This document shows positions 26,761-37,024 of a DNA stretch of 64,000 nucleotides, in pieces. The notes beneath the pieces were generated by a model. The model made no database searches and had not been told where the DNA came from. It was given only the letters and a program-made list of their open reading frames with translations. The position numbers were made by a program, and so were the translations under genes. Position 1 is the first letter of the stretch; every line of letters starts with the position of its first letter. Origin of the DNA: Phytoamicus setariae (GTDB lineage: Bacteria; Pseudomonadota; Alphaproteobacteria; Rhizobiales; Rhizobiaceae); assembly GCF_016722925.1 (NCBI RefSeq), contig NZ_JAEQNC010000015.1, positions 1 through 64,000 of the forward strand. The letters are read 5' to 3'.

Positions 26761-27270
26761 ATGAAGACGTTGTCGATCGAGGTCAGGCGGGCCGAGCCGC
26801 GCGATGCGTGTGCCGTGGCGGATGTCCATCGGGCATCGTGGCTGCAGGCCTATAGCGGTCTCATTCCCCACAAGAGCCTGCTGGCAATGCTCGAGAAGCG
26901 CGGCGAAAGCTGGTGGCGCCGCGCTGCCGACGGCCCCTCGACGCTGCTGGTGGTGGAAATCTCCGGAAGACTCGTCGGCTATGCGACGATCGGCATCAAC
27001 AGGGCAAGAGCGCTCAAGCAGGAAGGCGAGATCTACGAACTCTACCTCCTGCCTGAATTCCAGGGCACCGGACTGGGCGGCTATATGTTCCGGGAATGCC
27101 GGGCCATTCTGCGAAGCTATGGCTTCAACGGTCTGGCTGCGTGGTGCCTGGAAGACAGCGAAAATGCCGTCACCTTCTTCCGCGCAACCGGCGGCATGGA
27201 TATTGCCGAAGGGATGGAAGACTTCGGCGGCAAGTCGTTGCGCAAACTCGGCTTTATCTGGCCGAATTGA
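26761..27270 (+). CDS. GNAT family N-acetyltransferase
   Basis: A 169-residue GNAT-fold protein. The acetyl-CoA binding motif A is ELYLLPEFQGTGLGGYMFREC (Q/R-x-x-G-x-G/A form QGTGLG), preceded by a beta-4 strand and followed by LAAWCLEDSENAVTFFRATGG, the motif B region. The substrate cannot be inferred. The ATG at 26761 has only a weak ribosome binding site. Its stop is five bases from the stop of the convergent hypothetical gene. Confidence 0.88.
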   Translation: MKTLSIEVRRAEPRDACAVADVHRASWLQAYSGLIPHKSLLAMLEKRGESWWRRAADGPSTLLVVEISGRLVGYATIGINRARALKQEGEIYELYLLPEFQGTGLGGYMFRECRAILRSYGFNGLAAWCLEDSENAVTFFRATGGMDIAEGMEDFGGKSLRKLGFIWPN

Positions 27271-27275
27271 CGGTT

Positions 27276-27905
27276 CTATTTCGCATCAACGGATGGAAAG
27301 ACGTAGACGGCTTCGTTCGAGGTTGCGCCCCTTAGCCCGTGGAAGATTGGCCTGTCGCGGCCGCACGTAAAGCCAGCGGCCATCTTGCCGGCAGCTTCAC
27401 GCGCCAGCTCGTTGGGCTGCGGATTGGCGCGGGCATCGACATAGGCGATAACGCAGCCACGCCCATCCGATGGCTGCGCAACGCGGGAAACCACCAGGAC
27501 CTGCCCCTCTCGCGCCTTGCTGGGCACTCCAGTCTTCGGATCCAGATTTTCGATGTGGAACCGCACTATGGCAGCAAATGGCGCCCCATCCGCGCCAAGG
27601 CGCCATTCCACCTGCTTTCCGATATGGTTGAAGGCCTCGAACGTCTCGTTGGCTTCGTCGATGATGTCCTGACCGATGGGGCCGAAATAGACGCTCTGGC
27701 GAAGGTCGCCCTCCTTGAACCAAAGCGCATAGTCCTTGTAGCCTTTGCATTTCATGGACACATAATCGCCGTCCTCGCCAGGCTGGCTTGCCGCCAGCGT
27801 CTTGCAATGTTTGAGATCGACGTCGGTGTAGACGCTTTCTGCCGCTTTGACTGGCAGGGCCAGAAAGAGGAGCGGCAGGACGAAAATTGCAAGTCGCGGT
27901 ACCAT
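27276..27905 (-). CDS. Hypothetical exported protein
   Basis: A 209-codon-class protein (about 209 residues) with a clear signal peptide (MVPRLAIFVLPLLFLALPVKA, cut before AES). The mature part has paired cysteines in KHCKTL and MKCKGY, and in GRGCVIAY and GFTCGRD, suggesting two disulfides in the periplasm. I recognise no named domain; similar proteins occur widely in rhizobia as hypotheticals. The start at 27905 begins exactly at the signal peptide; an upstream ATG at 27932 would add nine residues. Divergent from ppa, it could share the 170-bp intergenic region. Confidence 0.72.
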   Translation of the reverse strand: MVPRLAIFVLPLLFLALPVKAAESVYTDVDLKHCKTLAASQPGEDGDYVSMKCKGYKDYALWFKEGDLRQSVYFGPIGQDIIDEANETFEAFNHIGKQVEWRLGADGAPFAAIVRFHIENLDPKTGVPSKAREGQVLVVSRVAQPSDGRGCVIAYVDARANPQPNELAREAAGKMAAGFTCGRDRPIFHGLRGATSNEAVYVFPSVDAK

Positions 27906-28077
27906 GTCAAAACCCCTGATTGATCCGTACATCAGACGTTCCTAACCAGAGCGATATTCTCGCGACCCAATTTGCCGCAGGCCTGCCGTCGGAAGGCCAC
28001 TTGCGCTAAAGTCCAATATTGTCTTTGCCCGAGAGTTCCTATATCGCAGTGCAAAATTCCTGCACACGGAGGCCCAC

Positions 28078-28617
28078 ATGCGTATCGACGCCATTTCCAT
28101 CGGCAAAAACCCACCCGAAGATGTCAACGTCATCGTTGAAGTGCCCGTCGGCGGCCATCCGATCAAGTACGAAATGGACAAGGAAGCCGGTACGCTGGTG
28201 GTGGATCGCTTCCTCTATACGCCGATGACCTATCCCGGCAACTACGGTTTCGTGCCGCACACGCTTTCCGAAGATGGCGATCCGATCGACGTGCTGATCG
28301 CTTCGACCCGCCCGCTGGTTCCGGGCTGCGTCATCAATGTGCGCCCGATCGGCGTGCTGATGATGGAAGACAATTCCGGCAAGGACGAGAAGATCATCGC
28401 CGTTCCCTCGCCGAAGCTGACGCTGCGCTACGAGAAGGTGCTCGAATACACCGACCTTCCGGAGATCACCGTCAAGCAGATCGAGCACTTCTTCGAGCAC
28501 TACAAGGATCTGGAGCCCGGCAAGTGGGTCAAGCTGTTCGGCTGGAAGGGCGCTGAAGACGCACGCCGCCTGATCGTCGAGGCGATCGAACGCGCCAAGG
28601 CCGAAAAGTCCAAGTAA
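28078..28617 (+). CDS. ppa: Inorganic pyrophosphatase
   Basis: A 179-residue family I soluble pyrophosphatase, hydrolysing PPi to phosphate and pulling biosynthetic reactions forward. The signature DGDPIDVL (metal-binding aspartates) is at about residues 66-73, and [11 protein letters not shown] precedes it. Lengths of 170-180 residues are normal for bacteria. The start at 28078 follows GGAGG closely. Its stop codon directly abuts the stop codon of the convergent DUF167 gene. Confidence 0.97.
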   Translation: MRIDAISIGKNPPEDVNVIVEVPVGGHPIKYEMDKEAGTLVVDRFLYTPMTYPGNYGFVPHTLSEDGDPIDVLIASTRPLVPGCVINVRPIGVLMMEDNSGKDEKIIAVPSPKLTLRYEKVLEYTDLPEITVKQIEHFFEHYKDLEPGKWVKLFGWKGAEDARRLIVEAIERAKAEKSK

Positions 28618-28923
28618 TCAAAGCGACTTTATACGAACAAGCAAATCCTCCGGGTCGCCAGCGATCCGGAGGATTTTTTTACGCGATGTTTCGCCCGAGA
28701 CGATCGAAACCAGAGATTTTGCGATGCCGAGACGCTTGGCGATCAACGCGATCAGCGCCTTGTTGGCCTTGCCATCCTCCGGCACTGCACTGACGCGTGC
28801 CTTGAGCCAGGTTCCGCCGCTGCCATCGTCCTCAATGCCATCAATGGCATCGCGGCCGCCATTCGGCGTCAGCCGCACGGTGAGCCGCACATGGTCGCCA
28901 TGCGCCTGAACGGCCAACGTCAC
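28618..28923 (-). CDS. DUF167 (YggU) family protein
   Basis: A 101-residue protein with the DUF167 core: [37 protein letters not shown] and [14 protein letters not shown]. Function is unknown; structures show a small alpha/beta fold. The GTG start at 28923 overlaps the YggT stop (GTGA at 28920-28923), the common YggT-DUF167 pair. The upstream frame to 29133 only covers yggT in another frame. Its 3' end contains the ppa terminator. Confidence 0.9.
   Translation of the reverse strand: MTLAVQAHGDHVRLTVRLTPNGGRDAIDGIEDDGSGGTWLKARVSAVPEDGKANKALIALIAKRLGIAKSLVSIVSGETSRKKILRIAGDPEDLLVRIKSL
28643..28680 (+). terminator. ppa terminator inside the convergent DUF167 gene
   Basis: A 16-bp stem (arms 28643-28658 and 28661-28676, one G-T pair) closes on a two-base CA loop and continues into further T residues, giving TTTTTTT. 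It begins 26 bp past the ppa stop and lies completely inside the last codons of the leftward DUF167 gene. Confidence 0.93.
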
Positions 28924-29210
28924 ATTGCCAGCGGATAGAGGTAGTAGACGATCAGCTGCTGGATCAGGTAGATAATGATGAAGACAATGATGGGGGAAAT
29001 GTCGACGCCACCAAGATCCGGCATGTAGCGGCGGATCGGTTTCAGCACTGGCTCGGTGACGGCGTAGAAGAACCTGCCAAGGGAATTGACGAACTGATTG
29101 CGCGAGTTGATGACGTTGAAGGCATAGAGCCACGAAAAGACCGCCGACGCGATCAGGATCCAGATGTAGATATTCAACGCGTACATCAGCGTATTGAGAA
29201 GCGGAATCAT
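28920..29210 (-). CDS. YggT family membrane protein
   Basis: A 96-residue protein with two hydrophobic segments (about 10-32 and 68-92) around the conserved loop [27 protein letters not shown], here listed in two parts: [10 protein letters not shown] and LGGVDISP. YggT proteins are linked to osmotic tolerance and to cell-division gene clusters. The ATG at 29210 follows GGAG; 29240 is a possible longer start. It forms a coupled pair with DUF167. Confidence 0.9.
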   Translation of the reverse strand: MIPLLNTLMYALNIYIWILIASAVFSWLYAFNVINSRNQFVNSLGRFFYAVTEPVLKPIRRYMPDLGGVDISPIIVFIIIYLIQQLIVYYLYPLAM

Positions 29211-29347
29211 GTTGGTCTCCGTTTGGACGTTGACAGACATGTAATCATTGGCTCTTTATCGGGCAAGAGCGCGTTGCACCGCGCGAATGTCATGCTTAAC
29301 GGCCATTTGCGGTTGGCGTGAGGATCTTTTCGAGGAATCCCCCTTCC

Positions 29348-30601
29348 ATGTCGATCACCCAGGCGGACGACCGCTTTGCCGCATTCCGGCATCGCTCCTA
29401 TACCCTGTTCTTTATCGCCCGGTTCCTGGCCGCTTTCGCAACCCAGATCATTTCCGTCTCCGTTGGCTGGCAGATCTACGCCGTCACCGGCAACGCCCTG
29501 TATCTTGGCGCCATCGGCTTCGTTCAGTTCATGCCGGCGCTGTTGCTGATCCTTGTTACCGGTTTCGTGGCCGACCACTATAACCGAAGGGCGATCGTCA
29601 GCATCTGCCTGAGCGTCAGTGCGGTCTGTGCACTTGCGCTGCTGTGCCTCACTCTGACGGAGACTTTCTCGCCGTTGCCCGTGCTGATCATCCTGACGAT
29701 CTTCGGCATCGAGCGGGCCTTCATGGGGCCGGCGGTGCAGTCGCTCGCTCCCAACCTGGTGCCGGAGAAAGATCTGGCCAATTCCTTTGCCTGGAATTCG
29801 TCCTCATGGCAGACGGCGTCGATCATCGGCCCGGTCGCCGGTGGCTTGCTGTTCGGCGTCGGTGCCAGCGTGGCTTATTCGGTGGCGCTCGCCTTCATGA
29901 TCGGCGCGGCGCTGCTGGTCTTCATGATACCCAAGCCCGCACAACGAACGGTGTCTGAACCAAAGAGCTGGGCCTATGTCCTGGCCGGCTTCGAGTTCAT
30001 CAGCCGTGAGAAGGTCGTGCTCGGGGCGATATCCCTGGATCTGTTTGCCGTGCTGCTCGGAGGAGCGGTGGCGCTGATGCCGATCTTTGCCTCCGAGATC
30101 CTTGTGCTCGGGCCTTTGGGTCTCGGACTTCTGCGCGCGGCCCCGGGCGTCGGCGCCATCGCCATGGCGATCTGGCTGGCGACATTTCCGATCAAACAGC
30201 ATTCCGGCGTGAAAATGTTCATCGGCGTGGCCGTATTCGGAATCGGAACTCTGGTGTTCGGCTTGTCGCAAACTGCCTGGCTGTCGATACTGGCGCTTGC
30301 GGTCATGGGCGCGGGCGACATGATCTCGGTCTATGTCCGCGAGACGCTGATTGCATTGTGGACGCCCGACGACGTGCGCGGTCGTGTCAACGCTGTCAAT
30401 TCGGTGTTTGTCGGCGCGTCCAACGAACTCGGCGAAACACGGGCGGGCTTCATGGCCTGGGCGTTTGGTGCAGTGCCGGCCGTGGTGATCGGGGGGATTG
30501 GCACGCTTGCGGTTTCCATTGCCTGGGCGCGCTGGTTTCCATCGTTGCGCAAGATCGACACGCTCGAAGCGCCGACTCCCGAGGAGCGGGCGAGGGCTTG
30601 A
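29348..30601 (+). CDS. MFS exporter, EntS-like
   Basis: A 417-residue transporter with about twelve membrane segments of the enterobactin-exporter-like MFS group (MFS_3). Features are SYTLFFIARFLAAF in helix 1, VADHYNRRAIV in the 2-3 loop, and LVPEKDLANSFAWNSS, typical of EntS-type proteins. It could export siderophores, drugs or other small molecules; no biosynthetic genes are adjacent. The ATG at 29348 follows GAGGAA; a GTG at 29318 would add ten residues. A shared hairpin separates its 3' end from secA. Confidence 0.88.
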   Translation: MSITQADDRFAAFRHRSYTLFFIARFLAAFATQIISVSVGWQIYAVTGNALYLGAIGFVQFMPALLLILVTGFVADHYNRRAIVSICLSVSAVCALALLCLTLTETFSPLPVLIILTIFGIERAFMGPAVQSLAPNLVPEKDLANSFAWNSSSWQTASIIGPVAGGLLFGVGASVAYSVALAFMIGAALLVFMIPKPAQRTVSEPKSWAYVLAGFEFISREKVVLGAISLDLFAVLLGGAVALMPIFASEILVLGPLGLGLLRAAPGVGAIAMAIWLATFPIKQHSGVKMFIGVAVFGIGTLVFGLSQTAWLSILALAVMGAGDMISVYVRETLIALWTPDDVRGRVNAVNSVFVGASNELGETRAGFMAWAFGAVPAVVIGGIGTLAVSIAWARWFPSLRKIDTLEAPTPEERARA

Positions 30602-30642
30602 GGTCCAAGGCCCCAATTCAGTCCAGAAAGATACTGCTGATA

Positions 30643-30673
30643 TGAAAATGCCCCGGAGATTGTCCGGGGCATT
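30643..30673 (-). terminator. secA terminator (possibly bidirectional)
   Basis: ATGCCCCGGA and TCCGGGGCAT form a perfect 10-bp stem with a five-base loop between the 3' ends of the MFS gene and secA. On the minus strand it runs into TTTTCATA, giving an intrinsic terminator for secA; the plus strand lacks a good T-run. Confidence 0.82.
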
Positions 30674-30692
30674 GCGTTGGTAAGTGCCTGTC

Positions 30693-33407
30693 TCAGGCTG
30701 TCTGGTAGGCGCCGTGGCAGTGCTTGTACTTCTTGCCGGAACCGCACGGACAAGGCTCGTTGCGGGCGACTTCGCCCCACGTCGAAGGATCTGCCGGATC
30801 GCGCTTGACCTCGGTCGCCGCGAAGCTGCCGATTGGGTAACCCTCGCCGAAATCGTCTTCGCCTGTGGTGGCATCGATGTGATGGCCGGCCATGAACGGC
30901 AGCTCGTCCGGCGCTGGAGCCTGATGGGCAAGCTCGACGCGCATCAATTGACCGACGACCGTGTTGCGGAGATTGGCAAGCAGCGCCTGGAAGAGTTCGA
31001 ACGCTTCCTGCTTATATTCCTGCAGCGGATCGCGCTGGGCATAACCGCGGAAGCCGACGACCGAACGCAGGTGTTCGAGGTTGACGATATGCTCGCGCCA
31101 AAGGTTGTCGAGCGTCTGCAGCAGCACCGAACGCTCGACATAAGCCATGAGTTCCGGGCCGAAACGTTCGGCCTTTTCCTTCATTTCCTGGTCGGCTGCG
31201 GCCTTGATGCGGTTGACGATATCGTCTTCGGCAATGCCTTCCTCGGCAGCCCATTCCTCGATCGGCAGGTCGAGATTGAGGCTTTGCAGGATGTCTTCGC
31301 GAAGCGCCTTGACATCCCATTGTTCGGCATAGGCCCGTTCGGGAATATGCTTGCCGGTAAGAACCTGGATGACCTCGTCGCGCATGTCCTCGATGGTCTC
31401 GGTCATGCTCTCGGCTTCCATCAGCTCGAGGCGCTGTTCGTAGATCACCTTGCGCTGGTCGTTGAGAACGTCGTCATACTTCAGAAGGTTCTTGCGGATA
31501 TCGAAGTTGCGCGCTTCGACCTTCTTCTGGGCGCGTTCAAGCGCCTTGTTGATCCACGGATGGACGATAGCTTCGCCTTCCTTGAGGCCGAGCTTCACCA
31601 GCATCGAATCCATGCGCTCGGAACCGAAGATGCGCATGAGATCATCCTGCAGCGACAGGAAGAACTTCGAACGGCCGGGATCGCCCTGACGGCCGGAACG
31701 GCCACGCAGCTGGTTGTCGATGCGACGGCTTTCATGCCGTTCGGTGGCCAGAACGTAGAGACCACCGGCGTCGAGCGCCTTTTGCTTCAGTACGGCGATT
31801 TCTTCGCGGATTGCGGCTTCGCGCGCATCGCGTTCCGGACCCGGCTCGACGTCGGAAAGTTCCTGGGCAATTCGCATGTCGACGTTGCCGCCGAGCTGGA
31901 TGTCGGTACCGCGACCGGCCATGTTGGTGGCGATGGTGATCCCGCCCGGAACGCCGGCCTGTGCGACGATAAAGGCTTCCTGCTCGTGGTAGCGGGCGTT
32001 GAGGACTTGGAAGTCGCTGAAGCCTTCCTTGCGCAGCCGGTCGGCAAGATATTCCGACTTTTCGATAGAGGTGGTGCCGACGAGCACCGGCTGGCCGCGC
32101 TTATGCGAATCGAGGATGTCGGCGATGATCGCCTGGTACTTTTCCTCGACGGTCCGATAGACCTCGTCGTCTTCATCGATACGCTTGATCGGCAGGTTGG
32201 TCGGCACTTCCACAACGTCGAGGCCGTAGATGTTGCCGAATTCTTCTGCTTCGGTCGACGCCGTGCCGGTCATGCCGGACAGCTTGTTGTACATGCGGAA
32301 GTAATTCTGGAAGGTGATCGAGGCGAGCGTCTGGTTTTCGGGCTGGATCTGTACCTTTTCCTTGGCTTCGAGCGCCTGGTGCAGGCCTTCCGAGAAACGG
32401 CGGCCTGGCATCATGCGGCCGGTGAACTCGTCGATGATCACCACTTCGCCGTTACGAACGATGTAGTCCTTGTCGCGCATGAACATCTTGTGCGCCTTGA
32501 GCGCGTTGTTCACGTGGTGGACGATCGCCACATTTTCGACGTCGTAGAGGGATTCGCCCTTCAGGTGGCCGGCGGCCCGCAACAAATTCTCGAGCTTTTC
32601 CGTGCCGGACTCGGAGAAATTGACCGAGCGCTGCTTTTCATCGAGCTCGTAGTCGGACGGCTCCAGTATCGGGATGAAGGCATCGATGGTGTTGTAAAGC
32701 TCGGAGCGGTCGTCCAGCGGGCCGGAAATGATCAGCGGCGTCCGCGCTTCGTCGACCAGGATCGAGTCCACTTCGTCGACGATCGCGTAGTTGTGATCGC
32801 GCTGGACCATCTGGTCCTTTTCGAACTTCATATTATCGCGCAGATAGTCGAAGCCGAGTTCATTGTTGGTGGCGTAGGTCACGTCGCAGGCATAGGCCGT
32901 GCGGCGCTGGTCGTCGTCCAGACCGTGCACGATGACACCGGTGGTCAAGCCGAGGAAGCCATAGACTCTACTCATCGTCGCGGCGTCGCGCTGGGCGAGG
33001 TAATCATTGACCGTGACGACGTGGACGCCTTTTTCGGACAGGGCGTTGAGATAGACGGGCAAGGTCGCGACCAGCGTCTTGCCTTCGCCGGTCTTCATTT
33101 CGGCGATGCCCTTCTCATGCAGGATCATGCCGCCCTTGAGCTGCACGTCGAAGGGACGAAGCCCGAGCACGCGGCGCGCGGCTTCGCGGGCCACAGCAAA
33201 AGCGGGCACGAGCAGGTCGTCCAGCGACTTGCCTTCAGCCAGCTGCTTGCGGAATTCCGCCGTCTTTGCCTTCAGCTGCTCATCCGTCAGAGCCTTGGTC
33301 TGAGGCTCCAGCGCATTGATCTCGTCGACGCGGCTCGAAAGTGAACGGATGCGGCGATCGTTGGAAGAGCCAAACAGTTTGCGGGCGAGGCCGCCTAGAC
33401 TGACCAT
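30693..33407 (-). CDS. secA: Preprotein translocase ATPase
   Basis: A 904-residue motor that drives proteins through SecYEG. Walker A is in MKTGEGKTL near residue 105; then come the preprotein cross-linking domain, the second nucleotide fold ([25 protein letters not shown]), the helical wing/scaffold, and a C-terminal zinc-binding tail [13 protein letters not shown] used to contact SecB and lipid. Length is typical for Rhizobiaceae. A perfect dyad lies 26 bp upstream of the start. It is divergent from the PrsA-like foldase, a functionally sensible neighbour for exported proteins. Confidence 0.98.
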   Translation of the reverse strand: MVSLGGLARKLFGSSNDRRIRSLSSRVDEINALEPQTKALTDEQLKAKTAEFRKQLAEGKSLDDLLVPAFAVAREAARRVLGLRPFDVQLKGGMILHEKGIAEMKTGEGKTLVATLPVYLNALSEKGVHVVTVNDYLAQRDAATMSRVYGFLGLTTGVIVHGLDDDQRRTAYACDVTYATNNELGFDYLRDNMKFEKDQMVQRDHNYAIVDEVDSILVDEARTPLIISGPLDDRSELYNTIDAFIPILEPSDYELDEKQRSVNFSESGTEKLENLLRAAGHLKGESLYDVENVAIVHHVNNALKAHKMFMRDKDYIVRNGEVVIIDEFTGRMMPGRRFSEGLHQALEAKEKVQIQPENQTLASITFQNYFRMYNKLSGMTGTASTEAEEFGNIYGLDVVEVPTNLPIKRIDEDDEVYRTVEEKYQAIIADILDSHKRGQPVLVGTTSIEKSEYLADRLRKEGFSDFQVLNARYHEQEAFIVAQAGVPGGITIATNMAGRGTDIQLGGNVDMRIAQELSDVEPGPERDAREAAIREEIAVLKQKALDAGGLYVLATERHESRRIDNQLRGRSGRQGDPGRSKFFLSLQDDLMRIFGSERMDSMLVKLGLKEGEAIVHPWINKALERAQKKVEARNFDIRKNLLKYDDVLNDQRKVIYEQRLELMEAESMTETIEDMRDEVIQVLTGKHIPERAYAEQWDVKALREDILQSLNLDLPIEEWAAEEGIAEDDIVNRIKAAADQEMKEKAERFGPELMAYVERSVLLQTLDNLWREHIVNLEHLRSVVGFRGYAQRDPLQEYKQEAFELFQALLANLRNTVVGQLMRVELAHQAPAPDELPFMAGHHIDATTGEDDFGEGYPIGSFAATEVKRDPADPSTWGEVARNEPCPCGSGKKYKHCHGAYQTA

Positions 33408-33432
33408 CTCTATGGTCCTTTCTAATCTTAGT

Positions 33433-33448
33433 ACGTTTGTTCAAACGT
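33433..33448. promoter_or_regulatory. Perfect 16-bp dyad upstream of secA
   Basis: ACGTTTG-TT-CAAACGT is a perfect inverted repeat in the 240-bp gap between secA and the divergent foldase gene, 26 bp from the secA ATG. Size and symmetry suit a dimeric regulator (for example TetR-like), or it could form a hairpin in the secA leader. No regulator gene is adjacent. Confidence 0.4.
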
Positions 33449-33647
33449 GTCGGAGATTCAAGCAAATCTGCGAGTAAACGTTCCTCCGCGCCGAACTATT
33501 CGTGTGCGCAAAACTGCGAGACAGATAAGAGTGGGCAATGTTCATGTCAACTCGAACCGGTCGAACGGCCGCTTTTCTGATTGCGTTTTGACCTGAAAAA
33601 TGCAAATCCCGAACCCGAAAAACGAAATTGTTCGAGATGGTGATAAG

Positions 33648-34505
33648 ATGTTTCGCAAAGGCCTGCTTGCAGCGACTGCTTTGACCGCCCTGATGGCCCT
33701 GTCCCAGGCGGCTTCGGCCGAGGACGTCAAGGACCCCGTAGTCGCCACCGTCGATGGCGTCGACGTCAAGAAATCGGACCTGGATCTGGCCGAGGGCAAC
33801 ATTGATCCGCAGCTGGCGCAGCTGCCGCCGGAGCAGAAGCAACTCGCGGCCCTGACTGCGGTGATCGACTCCAAGCTGATCGCCGTCAAGGCGAAAGCCG
33901 AGAAGCTCGACGAGACCGAAGAGTTCAAGACCCGGCTGCAGTTCATTCTCGATCGCGAACTGCACAATGCCTACTTCAAGAAGCATGTCGTCGACGTGGT
34001 GACCGATGCCGAGGTCAAGGCTCGCTACGACAAGGAAGTTGCCGGCATGCCGAAGCAGCAGGAGGTTCACGCCCGCCATATCCTGGTCAAGACCGAGGAT
34101 GAGGCCAAGGCAGTGATCGCGGCGCTCGGCGAAGGCAAGGATTTTGCCGAACTTGCCAAAGAGAAGTCTACCGATCCGAACAAGTCGGATGGCGGCGACC
34201 TCGGCTATTTCCGCAAGGGCCAGATGGTGCCTGAATTCGAAGCGGCAGCCTTCGAGATGAACAAGGGCGACGTTTCCAAGACGCCGATCAAGACCCAGTT
34301 CGGCTTCCATGTCATCAAGGTCGAAGACAAGCGCGATGCGCCTCCGCCCCCTTATGATCAGGTCAAGGACCAGGTTCGCCAGATGATCATGCGCGACAAG
34401 TACATGGAACTTCTGAAGGCGTCCAAGGACTCTGCCAAGATCGAGATCCTCGATCCCGCCCTGAAGAAGGGTTATGACGAGGCCAACAAGGCGCCTGCCA
34501 AGTAA
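33648..34505 (+). CDS. Periplasmic peptidyl-prolyl isomerase (parvulin type, PrsA/SurA-like)
   Basis: A 285-residue foldase. A signal peptide (about 1-23, cut after ASA) is followed by a helical SurA-N-like region with DPVVATVDGVDVKKSDL and by a rotamase (PPIC) domain at about 135-230: EVHARHILVKTEDEAKAV, FAELAKEKSTDPNKS, GGDLGYFRKGQMVPEF, and FGFHVIKVED. It would assist folding of exported proteins. The ATG at 33648 follows GAGATGG; the in-frame start at 33600 would precede the signal peptide with 16 polar residues. A terminator follows. Confidence 0.93.
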   Translation: MFRKGLLAATALTALMALSQAASAEDVKDPVVATVDGVDVKKSDLDLAEGNIDPQLAQLPPEQKQLAALTAVIDSKLIAVKAKAEKLDETEEFKTRLQFILDRELHNAYFKKHVVDVVTDAEVKARYDKEVAGMPKQQEVHARHILVKTEDEAKAVIAALGEGKDFAELAKEKSTDPNKSDGGDLGYFRKGQMVPEFEAAAFEMNKGDVSKTPIKTQFGFHVIKVEDKRDAPPPPYDQVKDQVRQMIMRDKYMELLKASKDSAKIEILDPALKKGYDEANKAPAK

Positions 34506-34515
34506 GCCACTTCGC

Positions 34516-34541
34516 AAAGGCCGCCCCAACAGGCGGCCTTT
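34516..34541 (+). terminator. Terminator after the PrsA-like gene
   Basis: AAAGGCCGCC and GGCGGCCTTT form a perfect 10-bp stem with a six-base loop 11 bases past the stop. The T-run is short (TTT then C), so termination may be partial before argJ. Confidence 0.75.
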
Positions 34542-34607
34542 CAAGTCATCACCATGTCACGTTCAAACCTTGCTATGGGACAATCAGCGTCCTGAAATGA
34601 GGTCACC

Positions 34608-35849
34608 ATGTCGCACGCCGTCTCCCCCCTCGCTCCGAAATCCTTCGCCGAGATGCCCGCCATCGACGGCGTCCGCATGGCCACCGCCGAAGCCGGAATC
34701 AAGTACAAGAACCGCACTGACGTGCTGTTGATGGTGTTCGATGAGCCCGCCAGCGTTGCCGGGGTGTTCACCCGCTCCAAGTGCCCATCGGCTCCAGTCG
34801 ATTTCTGCCGCCAGAACCTGCCGTCTGGCCGTGCGCGCGCCGTCGTCGTCAATTCGGGCAACGCCAATGCCTTCACTGGCAAGAAGGGCAAGGCCGCGAC
34901 GGAGCTGACGGCGAAATCCGCCTCCGAAGCCGTGGGATGCGCGATGAGCGATGTCTATCTCGCTTCGACCGGCGTGATCGGGGAGCCGCTCGACGCCACC
35001 AAGTTTGCCGGCGTGCTGGGCGACATGAACGGCCGCGCGACCGGCGATTTCTGGTTCGAGGCCGCCAAGGCCATCATGACCACCGATACCTACCCGAAGG
35101 TGGCGACGCGTTCCGCCAAGATCGGCGACGTGACGGTGACCATCAACGGTATCGCCAAGGGTGCGGGCATGATCGCGCCTGATATGGCCACCATGCTTTC
35201 CTTTGTCGTCACCGATGCGGATATTGCGCCGGGTGCGTTGCAGGCGCTACTTTCGAAAGGTGTCGGTCCGAGCTTCAATTCGGTAACAGTCGACAGCGAC
35301 ACGTCGACGTCCGATACCTTGATGCTGTTTGCCACCGGGGCTGCCGCAAAACGCGGGCAGAAGAAGATCGATAATGCCACGGCAGCAGAGCTTGCCGATT
35401 TTGCCAAGGCGCTCGACGGTCTGCTGCTCGATCTTGCCCATCAGGTCGTCTGCGACGGCGAAGGTGCCCGCAAGATGCTGGAGGTGACTGTCACCGGTGC
35501 GACCAGCGACGAGAGCGCCAAGAAGATCGCGCTTTCGATTGCCAATTCGCCGCTGGTGAAAACGGCGGTCGCCGGCGAGGATGCCAATTGGGGCCGTGTC
35601 GTCATGGCCGTGGGCAAAGCGGGCGAGCCGGCCGATCGTGACCTGCTTGCCATCAGCTTCGGCAATGTTCGCGTCGCTGTCGACGGCGAGCGTGATCCGG
35701 ATTATTCGGAAGCAGCCGCAAGCGCGGTCATGAAGGAAGCGCGGATACCCGTCACAGTCGATCTCCGCCTGGGTACGGGACGGGCGACCGTCTGGACCTG
35801 CGATCTCACCAAGGAATATGTCGAAATCAATGGCGACTACCGTAGCTGA
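34608..35849 (+). CDS. argJ: Bifunctional ornithine acetyltransferase / N-acetylglutamate synthase
   Basis: A 413-residue enzyme of arginine synthesis that transfers acetyl from N-acetylornithine to glutamate and, in the bifunctional form, also uses acetyl-CoA. It matures by self-cleavage between Ala194 and Thr195 in MATMLSF; Thr195 becomes the nucleophile of the beta chain. [11 protein letters not shown] and [10 protein letters not shown] are further family motifs. It ends with [18 protein letters not shown], the normal C-terminus. The downstream GNAT gene starts inside its last codons. Confidence 0.97.
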   Translation: MSHAVSPLAPKSFAEMPAIDGVRMATAEAGIKYKNRTDVLLMVFDEPASVAGVFTRSKCPSAPVDFCRQNLPSGRARAVVVNSGNANAFTGKKGKAATELTAKSASEAVGCAMSDVYLASTGVIGEPLDATKFAGVLGDMNGRATGDFWFEAAKAIMTTDTYPKVATRSAKIGDVTVTINGIAKGAGMIAPDMATMLSFVVTDADIAPGALQALLSKGVGPSFNSVTVDSDTSTSDTLMLFATGAAAKRGQKKIDNATAAELADFAKALDGLLLDLAHQVVCDGEGARKMLEVTVTGATSDESAKKIALSIANSPLVKTAVAGEDANWGRVVMAVGKAGEPADRDLLAISFGNVRVAVDGERDPDYSEAAASAVMKEARIPVTVDLRLGTGRATVWTCDLTKEYVEINGDYRS

Positions 35850-36606
35850 CACTGCTTTAACCCGGCTGCCATATGTGCGGCGGCTGGAGGCGGCCGGCTT
35901 TCGCGCATGGCCGGCCTCGAAGGTGACTTTCGACGGCGCCTGGCAACTCCGCCTCACGCCTGGCCATCCCTCCAAGCGACTGAACTGCCTCGTGCCGCTG
36001 GACCCTTTCGATGCAAACAATATGCCTGCCCGGGTCTTGGCGGCATGTTCGGCATTCGAGGCGCAAGGGCTGAAACCTGCAATCCGCCAGTCACCGCTTT
36101 GCCCGCCGGAATTGCCGGCAATCTTGACGCGTGAAGGTTGGGTACGTCGCCACGAAACGCTGGTGCTGGCGGCAGACCTCGAAAAGATCGAGCTTGGCGG
36201 TGGCATGGATCACCTGCCCACCCGCGATATCCAGCGCTTTTCGGAAGCCTGCGTGCGCATTGACGACCGTGAAACGACGGCACCCGTTCTTGCCGGCATT
36301 ATCAGTTCCATCCAACCGACCGCCGGGCTTTTCCTGATGGAAGGCCCTGCAGGGCCGACTGCCGTGGGTATCTGTGTACAGGACAATGACCTGGCAGGGC
36401 TGCAGCAGTTGGTCGTGGCGCCGGCCATGCGTCGCCAGGGTTTGGGTCGGGAAATCGTCACCGCAGCACTTCGCTGGGCAAAGCTGCGTGGCGCACGCTA
36501 CGGCTGGCTGCAGGTGGTCGCGGAAAACCATGCGGCGCTTGCGCTTTACGAGGGGCTCGGCTTTGCCAAGGTCTATGACTACGCCTACTGGCAGAGAGGT
36601 GACTGA
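35818..36606 (+). CDS. GNAT family N-acetyltransferase, argJ-linked
   Basis: A 262-residue protein with a C-terminal GNAT domain: [20 protein letters not shown] is motif A with QGLG, and [17 protein letters not shown] is motif B. The N-terminal 120 residues are a second, diverged half. It overlaps argJ by 32 bases if it starts at 35818 (after AAGGAAT) or by 17 at the alternative ATG 35833. It is followed after one base by mutT. This argJ-GNAT-mutT order is common in rhizobia; the substrate is unknown. Confidence 0.85.
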   Translation: MSKSMATTVADTALTRLPYVRRLEAAGFRAWPASKVTFDGAWQLRLTPGHPSKRLNCLVPLDPFDANNMPARVLAACSAFEAQGLKPAIRQSPLCPPELPAILTREGWVRRHETLVLAADLEKIELGGGMDHLPTRDIQRFSEACVRIDDRETTAPVLAGIISSIQPTAGLFLMEGPAGPTAVGICVQDNDLAGLQQLVVAPAMRRQGLGREIVTAALRWAKLRGARYGWLQVVAENHAALALYEGLGFAKVYDYAYWQRGD

Positions 36607-36607
36607 C

Positions 36608-37024
36608 ATGCCGGAGACGAACAAGCGCATGCTTCTGGTCGCCGCCTGCGCGCTGATCGATGCCGATGGAAGAATTCTTCTCAGCCAGCGCCCGGAAGGC
36701 AAGTCGCTGGCGGGACTGTGGGAATTTCCAGGTGGCAAGGTAGAGGTTGGCGAGACGCCGGAAGAGGCGCTGATCCGCGAGCTGCGCGAGGAGCTCGGCG
36801 TGGAGACGAAAGTTGCGTGTCTTGCACCGCTGACTTTCGCCAGTCACACCTATGACGATTTCCATCTGCTGATGCCGCTCTATATCTGCCGCCGCTACGA
36901 AGGCATCGCCCGCGGGCTTGAAGGGCAGGCGATCAAGTGGGTGCGGGCGAAGGATCTCCGCAACTATCCGATGCCCCCGGCGGATGATCCGCTTGTGCCA
37001 TTTCTGGTCGATCTTCTGCCATGA
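36608..37024 (+). CDS. mutT: 8-oxo-dGTP diphosphatase (Nudix)
   Basis: A 138-residue Nudix hydrolase. The Nudix box reads G-x5-E-x7-R-E-L-R-E-E-L-G, from GGKVEVGETPEE into LIRELREELG, with all acidic metal ligands present; LWEFPGGK precedes it as in MutT. It removes 8-oxo-dGTP from the nucleotide pool and so prevents A-T to C-G transversions. The ATG at 36608 is one base after the GNAT stop, so translation is coupled; the longer frame from 36374 is a shadow of the GNAT gene. Confidence 0.94.
   Translation: MPETNKRMLLVAACALIDADGRILLSQRPEGKSLAGLWEFPGGKVEVGETPEEALIRELREELGVETKVACLAPLTFASHTYDDFHLLMPLYICRRYEGIARGLEGQAIKWVRAKDLRNYPMPPADDPLVPFLVDLLP

Noticed and set aside
30684-33344. 886-codon plus-strand open frame opposite secA
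   Set aside because: Antisense shadow of a GC-rich gene; the secA reading is complete and has all family motifs, and the shadow protein has no recognisable domain.
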